Positions 42,816 to 50,672 of a stretch of DNA of 64,000 nt are shown here, in pieces; position 1 is the first letter of the stretch; every line of letters starts with the position of its first letter. The notes below the pieces were generated by a model. That model worked only from the letters and a program-made list of their open reading frames with translations. It had not been told where the DNA came from and made no database searches. The translations under genes and the position numbers were made by a program. Source of the DNA: an uncultured Lachnospiraceae bacterium (GTDB lineage Bacteria; Bacillota; Clostridia; Lachnospirales; Lachnospiraceae); contig CALWPY010000001.1 in assembly GCA_944383545.1 (NCBI GenBank), forward strand, positions 167,980 to 231,979. Direction: 5' to 3'.

Positions 42816-44510
42816 ATGTATCTTAATAAATTATTGCTTAAGGATTTTGGTAAATTTCATAATAAAGAATTGGAACTGAAACAGGGCTTAAATCTTATTT
42901 ACGGCGAAAATGAATCAGGAAAAACCACAATAAAGGAATTTATCATAGGCATGCTCTATGGTATTGAAAAAACCAGAGGACTTGCAAGACGGCCTGATAA
43001 TTATGAGCTGAGAAAACCGCTGGACGGAAGGGGATATTCGGGAAAGGCTTATATAAAGCATAATGGAAAGACCTATCTTATAGAGCGGTCTTTTCTTAAA
43101 ACATCAAAGAAAACCGAACTCTTTGATGTACAGACCGGCAGGGCTGAAAATCTTAAAAATTCCAATACGCTTCAGGGGACATTGTTTGATGTTGACAAGA
43201 GTACCTATTCAGATACGCTTTGTATAGGAGAAAATGGAGCTGCTCCAGGTAAAGAACTGGCAGGACGGTTAAATAATTATCTTGTAAACATGACAACTAC
43301 AGGTGCTTCGGATATAGATAAGGAAAAAGCTATAGATTACCTTAAGGCAGAACGAAAGAAAAATGATACGAGGCCTCTCATAAGAAGACTGAACGAATTA
43401 TCTTCAAGAATTGAAGAATATGACGGAATAGATGAAGAAATTCAGCAGGTTGGAAATGAAATTGCAAAGCTGGATGAAGAATTTGCAATGGAAGCCGCAA
43501 AAATAAAACGTGAATCAAGAACTTTGATTGAAAATGAAGATGGCACCGTAACTTATAAAGAGGATGAATCTTTAAGCGAAAACCTGAATAAGCTTACGGA
43601 AACAGGACAAGATATGCTTAGGGATGAGGAGCAGGCCGAAGCAAAACTTACGGACAGACCTATAGTTATACTATTAACAGGACTGTTTGTAGTTCTGATT
43701 ATATCCGTAATCGTGCATATAATGCCATTTGAAGATGTAATAAGAAAGCTGTTTATCCTATTTACTGTCATATTGGTTATTTTTACCATTATAGATGGAC
43801 TTATAGCGAAGGGATTTTTTGAAAGTAATGACATCTCGACACCGTCAGAGGAAGAGTTCAGGAAGATAATTAAAGAGCTTGAGGCAGAAAATGACGAAAG
43901 AGAAGCACTTAAGTTTGACCTGACTTTTGCAAGGGTATATGCTGACAAAAAGACTGAACTTAAGCTTAAGGAAAATGAGCTTATCGGAAAGCGTTCCGAG
44001 TGCACAAAGTTAAAAAGCGAATTTAATGCGGTATTTAAGAAAAAGGGCGAGCTTGAAAAAGAAATAGCCGCAATTAATATAGCAATAGCTGCTATTAATG
44101 ATATGTCTACTGAAATTCATGACGAACTTGGATTTTTGATAAATGACAATATATCTGATATGGTAAGCAAGATAACAGACGGAAAATATAATGAAGTTAA
44201 ACTTGATGAAAATCTGCATGCAGTAGTGAGAGACGGCGACGGATTTATAGGAATTGAATATCTTTCAGCAGGTACTATGGAGCAAATTTACCTTGCCGTA
44301 AGACTGAGTGTTGCAAAACTGCTCTGCAGAGATAAAATGCCACTGATAATAGATGATATATTTTCAAGTTATGACGAAAAGCGTCTGATAAATACACTGG
44401 ATTGTCTGAAAAAGATTGATACCGAGCAGATTATACTGCTTACCTCAAATCCTCATATCGGTGACATGTTAGATGACCTTGATATGGATTATAATTATGT
44501 GGAGCTATAA
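42816..44510 (+). CDS. YhaN/SbcC-like AAA ATPase with internal membrane segment
   Basis: The 564 residues show a split ABC-type ATPase: Walker A GENESGKTT (30-38) at the N terminus, and at the C terminus the signature LSAGTMEQIYLAVRLSVA and Walker B LIIDDIFSSYDE. Between them are coiled coils and two adjacent hydrophobic helices (about 283-303 and 309-329). SbcC has a long coiled coil there without membrane helices; YhaN of Bacillus is the closer model. It starts directly after the stop of the phosphoesterase. The pair probably forms an Mre11-Rad50-like complex, perhaps at the membrane. Confidence 0.8.
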   Translation: MYLNKLLLKDFGKFHNKELELKQGLNLIYGENESGKTTIKEFIIGMLYGIEKTRGLARRPDNYELRKPLDGRGYSGKAYIKHNGKTYLIERSFLKTSKKTELFDVQTGRAENLKNSNTLQGTLFDVDKSTYSDTLCIGENGAAPGKELAGRLNNYLVNMTTTGASDIDKEKAIDYLKAERKKNDTRPLIRRLNELSSRIEEYDGIDEEIQQVGNEIAKLDEEFAMEAAKIKRESRTLIENEDGTVTYKEDESLSENLNKLTETGQDMLRDEEQAEAKLTDRPIVILLTGLFVVLIISVIVHIMPFEDVIRKLFILFTVILVIFTIIDGLIAKGFFESNDISTPSEEEFRKIIKELEAENDEREALKFDLTFARVYADKKTELKLKENELIGKRSECTKLKSEFNAVFKKKGELEKEIAAINIAIAAINDMSTEIHDELGFLINDNISDMVSKITDGKYNEVKLDENLHAVVRDGDGFIGIEYLSAGTMEQIYLAVRLSVAKLLCRDKMPLIIDDIFSSYDEKRLINTLDCLKKIDTEQIILLTSNPHIGDMLDDLDMDYNYVEL

Positions 44511-44526
44511 ATATAAAAAACAGAAT

Positions 44527-44570
44527 AAAAAAACACGGGCAGTCATGTTAATGACAGTCCGTGTTTTTTT
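44527..44570. terminator. Bidirectional terminator between yhaN-like gene and prs
   Basis: The stem AAAAAAACACGG (44527-44538) pairs with 44559-44570, with a partly paired loop and T runs on both strands. Confidence 0.85.
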
Positions 44571-44571
44571 A

Positions 44572-45792
44572 TTAAAGTCCTAAAAGATTAAGCATTTCTT
44601 CTTTATAATTATCTGAAATGGTATGATTGATTCTATACTCACTGATTCTTGTCTGTATACGCTCTGTAGGGTCGAGAAGGTCACTTATGGAAGCGTCATG
44701 ATTAAGGTGGTCAATCAGATATGCAATATACTTACTCATATCTGCTGATTCATACCAGCTCCTCTTCAGAAGCTCAGGCTGCTGATATGTAAGGTTTGTT
44801 GTGATTACCTTTTCAATAATTCCCTCTTCATGGCACTTGTCAAAAATTTCAAGACCCGCTGTAAAAAGACCGAATGTAGCTAATGCATATACTCGTCTTG
44901 CCTTGCGCTTTTTAAGTTCTTTTGCCACGTCAATCATGCTTTCTCCGGAAGCTATCATATCATCAATAATTATTACATCCTTACCCTCTACGTCATCTCC
45001 AAGGAATTCATGGGCAACGATAGGATTCTTGCCATTTACTACTCTTGTGTAATCTCTTCTTTTATAGAACATTCCTACATCTACCGTAAGGTGGTTTGCA
45101 AAATAAATTGCACGATGCATGGCTCCCTCGTCAGGGCTTATTACCATCATATGGTCGCTGTCCAGCTCAAGGTCAGGAGTGGTCTTAAGAAGAGTTTTTA
45201 TGAACTGGTAGGTAGGCATGATATTTTCAAAGCCGTTTAAAGGAATGGCATTTTGTACACGAGGGTCATGGGCATCAAAAGTAATTATATTGTCCACACC
45301 CATTGAAACAAGCTCCTGAAGTGCCAGAGCGCAGTCAAGAGATTCTCTTGTTGTACGCTTGTGCTGTCTGCTTTCATATAAGAAAGGCATGATAACGGTT
45401 ATTCTGCTAGCCTTGCCTCCTATTGCAGCGATAACTCTTTTTAAGTCCTGATAGTGGTCATCAGGAGACATTTTGCATGGAGTGCCGGCAAGATTATATT
45501 CTATACTGTAGTTTCCGACGTCAACAAGAATATATAAATCCGTTCCTCTGACCGAATCCATCAGCATACCTTTTGCCTCACCTGAGCCGAAACGGGGACA
45601 CTGGGACCTTAAGATATATGAATCTTTTTCATAACCGTTAAACATCAGAGTGTCCTTATTTAGGTTGTGTCTGTCGGCTCTCCACCTTACAAGGTAGTTG
45701 TTAACCTTTTCGCCCATCGCTTCACAGCTTTTAAGTGGGATGATTCCCAGTTTGCCAACAGGAACGGTAATAAGTTTACTTGAATCTGGCAT
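44572..45792 (-). CDS. prs: Ribose-phosphate pyrophosphokinase family protein (long, divergent form)
   Basis: Makes PRPP from ribose 5-phosphate and ATP if active as its family predicts. At 406 residues it is about 90 longer than classical PRPP synthetases. The PRPP-binding motif VIIIDDMIASGESM (about 272-285) is clear. The ATP-site equivalents read MPFLYESRQHKR and TFDAHDPRVQ rather than the usual PYARQDRK and DLHAxQ forms, so it is a diverged paralogue. Long forms like this occur in clostridia as far as I recall. It is the last gene of a minus-strand block. Confidence 0.8.
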   Translation of the reverse strand: MPDSSKLITVPVGKLGIIPLKSCEAMGEKVNNYLVRWRADRHNLNKDTLMFNGYEKDSYILRSQCPRFGSGEAKGMLMDSVRGTDLYILVDVGNYSIEYNLAGTPCKMSPDDHYQDLKRVIAAIGGKASRITVIMPFLYESRQHKRTTRESLDCALALQELVSMGVDNIITFDAHDPRVQNAIPLNGFENIMPTYQFIKTLLKTTPDLELDSDHMMVISPDEGAMHRAIYFANHLTVDVGMFYKRRDYTRVVNGKNPIVAHEFLGDDVEGKDVIIIDDMIASGESMIDVAKELKKRKARRVYALATFGLFTAGLEIFDKCHEEGIIEKVITTNLTYQQPELLKRSWYESADMSKYIAYLIDHLNHDASISDLLDPTERIQTRISEYRINHTISDNYKEEMLNLLGL

Positions 45793-45815
45793 TGTTTTTT
45801 CCTCCGTAATAATTA

Positions 45816-46841
45816 TTAGTTTGTATCCTTGGTTTTATTCATAAGCGCACGGCGCTTTTGATATCTGATATTTGTTCCGTATACATAAAATACCATATAG
45901 TCTGCAATGAGCCTTGATACTATGCGCTCTGTATATCGGTCACTTAACTGCTTCATTGAGAGGTTAGTTGAAATAAGAGTTGAGCGTTTTGAAATGCTGC
46001 GCTTATTAATTATCTCAAAGAGCTGTGAAAGCTGAAAACTGTTTGTGAGCTCAGTCCCCAGGTCATCAATTATAAGAAGCTCACATGTATATATAAAGTT
46101 GTAAATAGTGCTAAGTTCATCGCTGTTCTTTCCGGACATGATATATTTGGAAAGGATATCCTCAAAAAGTTCATTTGAGGACAGGTAAAGTACCGTATGT
46201 CCGGTATCCAGAAGCTCTTTTGCGATACAGTTTGTAAGGAAGGTCTTTCCTAAACCTGATTCGCCCCAGATTAATATATTTTCAAATTTTGTATCAAAAT
46301 TTTTAATAAACTCTTTTGAACGCTTCAAAATATTGGACATATTGACATATGGCGAAAAGTTCTGACCCTCTGATTTTTCCCTGCTGTAATATTTAAGAGA
46401 AAATGTATCAAAATTTTCCTGCTTTAAAATGTTTATCAGGTTTGACTGACGGTACATATCTTCTATTATATAACCTTCAAGGCATGAGCAGGGTTTGTTG
46501 TTAATATACCCCTCGTCCCTGCAGATAGGGCAGTTATAAATCTCGTTTAAATAGTCCTCGGGATATCCGTTTTCTTTTAAAAGAGCTTTTTTCTTTAAGG
46601 AAAGCGTGAGGTTGCGTTCCTTTATTTCAGATATAGAAACAGTACTGTCAGGATTCTGATTTAAAATACGCTTTTTGGCTGCATCCAAAGACCCTGAAGC
46701 TATCTCCATATCGATTTCTTTTATCTTTGGAATTTTTTCATATATTTCTTTCTTTCTGTCCTGAAGCAAAAGCATATTCTGAAGACGTGTCTTTTGCAGG
46801 TCTTCCAGTATTTTATTCATATTTACAGAGCTGTAATTCAT
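45816..46841 (-). CDS. dnaI: DnaI/DnaC-like helicase loader ATPase
   Basis: Loads the replicative helicase onto DNA. The 341 residues have a helicase-binding N-terminal part, a zinc-binding Cys cluster (C104, C107, C118, C120 in CPICRDEGYINNKPCSC), and an AAA+ domain with Walker A GESGLGKT (193-200) and Walker B LLIIDDLGTEL. It overlaps the preceding dnaD-like gene by 4 nt (ATGA), so the two are translated together, the usual pair for primosome assembly. Confidence 0.9.
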   Translation of the reverse strand: MNYSSVNMNKILEDLQKTRLQNMLLLQDRKKEIYEKIPKIKEIDMEIASGSLDAAKKRILNQNPDSTVSISEIKERNLTLSLKKKALLKENGYPEDYLNEIYNCPICRDEGYINNKPCSCLEGYIIEDMYRQSNLINILKQENFDTFSLKYYSREKSEGQNFSPYVNMSNILKRSKEFIKNFDTKFENILIWGESGLGKTFLTNCIAKELLDTGHTVLYLSSNELFEDILSKYIMSGKNSDELSTIYNFIYTCELLIIDDLGTELTNSFQLSQLFEIINKRSISKRSTLISTNLSMKQLSDRYTERIVSRLIADYMVFYVYGTNIRYQKRRALMNKTKDTN

Positions 46842-47989
46842 TTATTATTTACCTCATTAATAAAGAGCCTTGTCATTTCATCCAGTTCACTTTCTGAATC
46901 AGATTGCTGGTAGGTAGAAAAACTGTTAGGTTTTTGAACTCCTCTATGATTTTTCTGGTTTTTCTTCTGTTCGGATATTTTGAGATGAAATGCCTGGTCA
47001 ACTTTTTCTATATCAGAGAAAGTGTGGACATTATTTTTGTGCCAGTTCTCAAGAATACCGTTTATGTAAGCAAAATTAACAGAATTAGGTTTGGACAAAA
47101 CGGCACGTTTGCAGGCCTCCAGTATAATGCTGTCATCAAATCCTAAATCATTTTGCCATGAATCAATATAAGTCAGCTCGATAGAAGTAGGCATTCTGGA
47201 TGTGATGCCCAAAGCTTTAAAAACCTTACGGCAGAGAGGATTGATAAATGCCTGTGACTGTGCTTTTGCTTCCTCTCTTGTTGTAATACCGGCCTCATAC
47301 CAGTTTATCGCTGTCTTTTCCATATAACTGAATTTGGTTTTACCCATTGAAGCACAGTATTCAAGAAGATATTCAATAAGCTCTATAGGAAAATGCAGTG
47401 TATCATATATATAAAGTAAAGTGTCTGTATCAGTCTGAGTGATTGTCTTACTGCAATATGCCTCGGCCTGTTTTACTATATTGTAAAATTCTTCATCCCT
47501 AAGTTTTGAATTCAGCGCCTTTGCATTATGCCGCTCCTTTGCAGGAGCCTTGATAACGGTATTTGTAAATACATTATTTATTATCTTGCCTCCCAAAGCA
47601 GCTGTTTCAAGGGAAGCCGCCGGCTCCTCCTGTTCATCAGAAGACCCCAGTGACAAAAGTATATCACTTGAATGAACTTCCTGCTTTTGAGGTACTTTTA
47701 AATTCATCAGAATAATGCCGGTGATGTCGCCCTTGTCATTATACTTAAATTTTAGGACATCAACAGAAACCCAGTATCTGATAGCTCTACAGATATCTTT
47801 TTCAGTAAGATTGAAATGGTCTGCTATATCCGATACGGAAATGTCATTTTTGCTGTGATAAAGACGAAGAAGATACAGGTATACTTTAACAAATTCACCA
47901 TTTGCTTCTGTCATATAATAATCTATAAATATATTTGATATTGAGGAATAAGTTTCCTCTGTTTCAGTTGAAATTGTTATAACACCCAT
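46838..47989 (-). CDS. dnaD: DnaD/DnaB-type primosome protein
   Basis: Replication initiation and restart protein of low-GC Gram-positives. The 383 residues include a winged helix (about 30-90; ISVSDIADHFNLTEKDICRAIRYW), a first DnaD-like helical domain (about 170-235), a second (about 265-335), and an acidic tail. The start is the ATG at 47989: it follows AAGGGG at 9 nt. A longer frame reaching an ATG at 48082 is excluded because that ATG overlaps the promoter's TATAAT. The stop overlaps the dnaI start. Confidence 0.85.
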   Translation of the reverse strand: MGVITISTETEETYSSISNIFIDYYMTEANGEFVKVYLYLLRLYHSKNDISVSDIADHFNLTEKDICRAIRYWVSVDVLKFKYNDKGDITGIILMNLKVPQKQEVHSSDILLSLGSSDEQEEPAASLETAALGGKIINNVFTNTVIKAPAKERHNAKALNSKLRDEEFYNIVKQAEAYCSKTITQTDTDTLLYIYDTLHFPIELIEYLLEYCASMGKTKFSYMEKTAINWYEAGITTREEAKAQSQAFINPLCRKVFKALGITSRMPTSIELTYIDSWQNDLGFDDSIILEACKRAVLSKPNSVNFAYINGILENWHKNNVHTFSDIEKVDQAFHLKISEQKKNQKNHRGVQKPNSFSTYQQSDSESELDEMTRLFINEVNNK

Positions 47990-48080
47990 ATAATTTAACC
48001 CCTTCATTTCCTGTATACACCAATCCTGATAACCGGATTCACGCACAGTATCATACAGCAATTTTACATGCGCTTCGCAC

Positions 48081-48108
48081 ATTATAACACAGGATTTTTA
48101 AAAAGCAA
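48081..48108 (-). promoter_or_regulatory. dnaD-dnaI promoter
   Basis: On the minus strand TTGCTT lies 16 bp before TATAAT (48081-48086), which is preceded by the extended -10 element TGT. Confidence 0.65.
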
Positions 48109-48143
48109 ATCGAACATATTATTGGTTAGGGCCTTGTCATAAA

Positions 48144-48170
48144 ATGTGGAAAATGTTGAAAATGTGGAAA
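48144..48170. repeat. Three tandem 9-mers resembling DnaA boxes
   Basis: ATGTGGAAA, ATGTTGAAA and ATGTGGAAA follow each other without gaps. On the minus strand one reads TTTTCCACA, one mismatch from the DnaA box TTATCCACA. They lie about 60-90 bp upstream of the dnaD transcription start. Confidence 0.5.
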
Positions 48171-48274
48171 TTAAATTCATAACATAATCCGACATTTGAG
48201 GCAACTTAAATAAGTGCTTGAAAATACTCACTTTTTAACATGGATTTAATTTATTTAAACACCATGTAAAAATT

Positions 48275-48309
48275 AAGGTCGTCCACCATATGATTTTGAG
48301 GACGACCTT
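48275..48309 (-). terminator. Terminator after murC
   Basis: The perfect 10-bp stem AAGGTCGTCC (48275-48284 with 48300-48309) is followed on the minus strand by AATTTTT. Confidence 0.8.
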
Positions 48310-48317
48310 GTTGATAT

Positions 48318-48326
48318 TGTGGATAA
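48318..48326 (-). promoter_or_regulatory. Perfect DnaA box
   Basis: TGTGGATAA on the plus strand is TTATCCACA on the minus strand, the consensus DnaA 9-mer. It lies next to the murC stop. A single site can occur by chance in a window of this size. Confidence 0.4.
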
Positions 48327-49709
48327 TCAGTATGAAAGGAGATTTTCTCCAATAATATCAATATTTCCCGCTCCCATAGTTATCAACATATCATTTTTTT
48401 TGCAATTTTTTAAAATAAATTTTTCGATTGAATCAAAATCTCCGAGATATAATGCATCAGCACCTCTTTCTGTAAGTTTATCTGCAAGGTCATGTGAGGA
48501 AACCATATGGTTATCCTTTTCCCTTGCGGCATAGATATCTGCCAGAAGAATATGGTCACAGTGTGAAAGAGCATCTGCAAACTCATCCAGTAAAGCATAT
48601 GTCCTCGTATATGTATGAGGCTGGAATGCACACCAGACTTCGCCCTCTGCAACCTGTTTTGCTACCTTAAGTGATGCCGATATTTCCGTAGGGTGGTGGG
48701 CATAGTCATCAATTATTTTAACTCCGTCCTTTGTAGTTCCCTTATATTCAAAACGTCTTTTTGCACTGTGGCAGTTTAAAAGTCCTGTTTTTACAGAAGA
48801 AAGGTCTATGTCAAGGAATTCTGCGGCTGCAATGGCAGAAAGTGAATTTACTGCATTATGTACACCGGTAGTGCTAAGATAAATTTTTCCTCTTTCAGTA
48901 CCGTGAGTTATAAGAGTGTAAGAGGAATGCCCCTCTTCATCAATCGTAATATCAGCCGCACGATAGTCATTATCTTCGTTAAGTCCGAAAGTAATGACTT
49001 TGCATTTAAGGTCTTTCCTGATATAATCCGTATATTTCATGTCACCGTTTAAAATGACAACTCCGTTTTCAGGAGTTTTCTCTGCAAAAGTTTTAAAAGA
49101 TTCTGCAATTTCTTCAATTCCGCTGAAGAAATCGAGGTGGTCAGCATCGACGTTCAATATGATGCTTACAAACGGAGTAAGAGCATGGTAGCTGTTTGTA
49201 TATTCGCATGCCTCGGTTACAAAATAATCAGTGTGTCCTACGCGGATATTTCCGTTTATTATATCAAGCATACCTCCTATGGATATGGTAGGGTCTTTTT
49301 CTGCAGCAAGAAGTATGTGGGCAAGCATGGCGGTTGTGGTTGTTTTTCCATGAGTTCCGCTTACTGCAATGCTGTATTTATAGAAGGACATAATCTGTCC
49401 GAGAAGCTCCGCACGCGTAAGCATGGGAATGTTTCTTCTTTTTGCCTCAAGGAATTCCTCGTTGTCCCTGCTTATTGCCGCTGTATAAACAACAATATTT
49501 ATATCATCTGTTATATTTTCCCTGACCTGTCCTATATAAATCTTAACACCCAGGGATTTTAAAATTTCCGTGGTTTCTGATTCTTTAACATCTGAGCCTG
49601 TTACCGTAAATCCTTCTTTAACAAGGATTTCAGCAAGACCGCTCATGCTGATTCCTCCGATTCCTATAAAGTGTATTTTGCATGGATTATCAAAGTCTAC
49701 CTTGAACAT
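48327..49709 (-). CDS. murC: UDP-N-acetylmuramate--L-alanine ligase
   Basis: Adds the first amino acid of the peptidoglycan stem. The 460 residues show IHFIGIGGISMSGLAEIL (13-30), the ATP-binding loop SGTHGKTTTTAML (about 113-125), the Mur-ligase stretches EACEYTNSYHAL and NVDADHLDFF, and DDYAHHPTEI in the C-terminal domain. The length is typical. GAAAGGCG precedes the ATG on the minus strand. It follows the YugP-like protease gene by 24 nt. Confidence 0.96.
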   Translation of the reverse strand: MFKVDFDNPCKIHFIGIGGISMSGLAEILVKEGFTVTGSDVKESETTEILKSLGVKIYIGQVRENITDDINIVVYTAAISRDNEEFLEAKRRNIPMLTRAELLGQIMSFYKYSIAVSGTHGKTTTTAMLAHILLAAEKDPTISIGGMLDIINGNIRVGHTDYFVTEACEYTNSYHALTPFVSIILNVDADHLDFFSGIEEIAESFKTFAEKTPENGVVILNGDMKYTDYIRKDLKCKVITFGLNEDNDYRAADITIDEEGHSSYTLITHGTERGKIYLSTTGVHNAVNSLSAIAAAEFLDIDLSSVKTGLLNCHSAKRRFEYKGTTKDGVKIIDDYAHHPTEISASLKVAKQVAEGEVWCAFQPHTYTRTYALLDEFADALSHCDHILLADIYAAREKDNHMVSSHDLADKLTERGADALYLGDFDSIEKFILKNCKKNDMLITMGAGNIDIIGENLLSY

Positions 49710-49733
49710 CTTGTTTCGCCTTTCTTATATATA

Positions 49734-50426
49734 TTAATCTCTGTTTCTCGTAAGCAGTATCAGTCTGAGAAGCTGTAATGCAGAGCTTGCAAGTGCTGCC
49801 ACATAGGTCATGGCAGCGGCCTTAAGTACCTTTGAGGCACCGGTTACTTCTTCCTCATAGAGCATACCTGAATCCGAAAGTATTCTAAGTGCCCTGCGTG
49901 ACGCATTTATTTCTACCGGAAGTGTTACCAGATGAAAAAGAACTACGGCAGAAAAAAGCAGTATACCTGCAGTTATAAGAGGCTGATACCAGCCTGCTAT
50001 TATACCGATTATGATTAAAGGCCATGAAATGGTTGCTCCTATATTTGCAACGGGAACTATGGCGTTTCTTATTCTTATAGGCACATAACCCTCGGCGTCC
50101 TGAATAGCGTGGCCGCATTCATGTGCTGCAACACCTATTGCCGCAACTGAGGAATTGTTAAATACGCTGTCAGAAAGATTAAGAGTTAAATCTCTTGGAG
50201 AATAGTTATCAGTAAGGTCTCCTCTGATATGATTTATTGTGACATCACGTATTCCTGCATTTCTTAATATAATATCTGCAGCCTGGGCACCCGTAATCTG
50301 ACGGCGGGATTTAACCTGTGAGTATTTTCTGAAGCTCGAGTTTACGCCTGCCTGTGCGATAAGACTTATGACAATTCCTATTATGATTAATATATATGTC
50401 GGATCAAAATAATAATAAAACGGCAT
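49734..50426 (-). CDS. YugP-family zinc metallopeptidase
   Basis: The 230-residue membrane protein has an N-terminal helix (about 10-28), the zinc-binding HECGH motif (H102, E103, H106) and two or three C-terminal helices. This matches the neutral zinc metallopeptidase YugP family, a membrane protease of unknown substrate. AAGGAGGA lies 7 nt before the ATG on the minus strand. Its promoter region shares the 246-nt gap with nadB and contains a 24-bp palindrome. Confidence 0.88.
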   Translation of the reverse strand: MPFYYYFDPTYILIIIGIVISLIAQAGVNSSFRKYSQVKSRRQITGAQAADIILRNAGIRDVTINHIRGDLTDNYSPRDLTLNLSDSVFNNSSVAAIGVAAHECGHAIQDAEGYVPIRIRNAIVPVANIGATISWPLIIIGIIAGWYQPLITAGILLFSAVVLFHLVTLPVEINASRRALRILSDSGMLYEEEVTGASKVLKAAAMTYVAALASSALQLLRLILLTRNRD

Positions 50427-50482
50427 ACAAATTCCTCCTTATTTTACATGTGCATTGAAATAATGAAACTATTAATTACTAG

Positions 50483-50506
50483 TATACGTATTAATTAATA
50501 AGTATA
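50483..50506. promoter_or_regulatory. 24-bp palindrome between the yugP and nadB genes
   Basis: TATAC (50483-50487), G, TATTAATTAATA (50489-50500), A, and GTATA (50502-50506) form a palindrome with one mismatched pair. On the minus strand it lies just upstream of a TATACT that could be the yugP -10. It looks like an operator; the repressor is unknown. Confidence 0.5.
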
Positions 50507-50568
50507 TCACAGAAAGAAAAGAATGTGTATGAAAAAATGGTGAGCGGAATGTAAATGAAATATAATAA

Positions 50569-50597
50569 TTGAAAAATGTCTGAAAATGTGTCATATT
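50569..50597 (+). promoter_or_regulatory. Possible nadB promoter
   Basis: TTGAAA (50569-50574) and CATATT (50592-50597) are 17 bp apart, upstream of the nadB ribosome site. Confidence 0.4.
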
Positions 50598-50672
50598 AGT
50601 TCTATGTAAAATTTTGATAAAAATTACAGCAACCTACTTTAAGGAGGCGGCAGTTTAATCTGCAAAAAGAAA

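Larger units (their letters stand above)
47990..48326. other. dnaD upstream region: leader, promoter, DnaA-box-like repeats, AT-rich stretch
   Basis: This 337-nt gap holds the dnaD leader (about 85 nt), its promoter, three tandem 9-mers, an AT-rich segment (about 48225-48275), the murC terminator and one perfect DnaA box. No coding frame is supported in it. Confidence 0.6.

Noticed and set aside
43553..44005. 150-codon minus-strand frame inside the yhaN-like gene
   Set aside because: Serine-rich antisense shadow of a Glu/Lys-rich coiled coil.
47990..48082. ATG at 48082 as dnaD start
   Set aside because: It overlaps the TATAAT of the promoter, so it would lie upstream of the transcription start.
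47990..48326. Chromosomal replication origin
   Set aside because: Only one perfect DnaA box and no dnaA, dnaN, rpmH or recF genes nearby; the origin in this lineage is expected beside dnaA.
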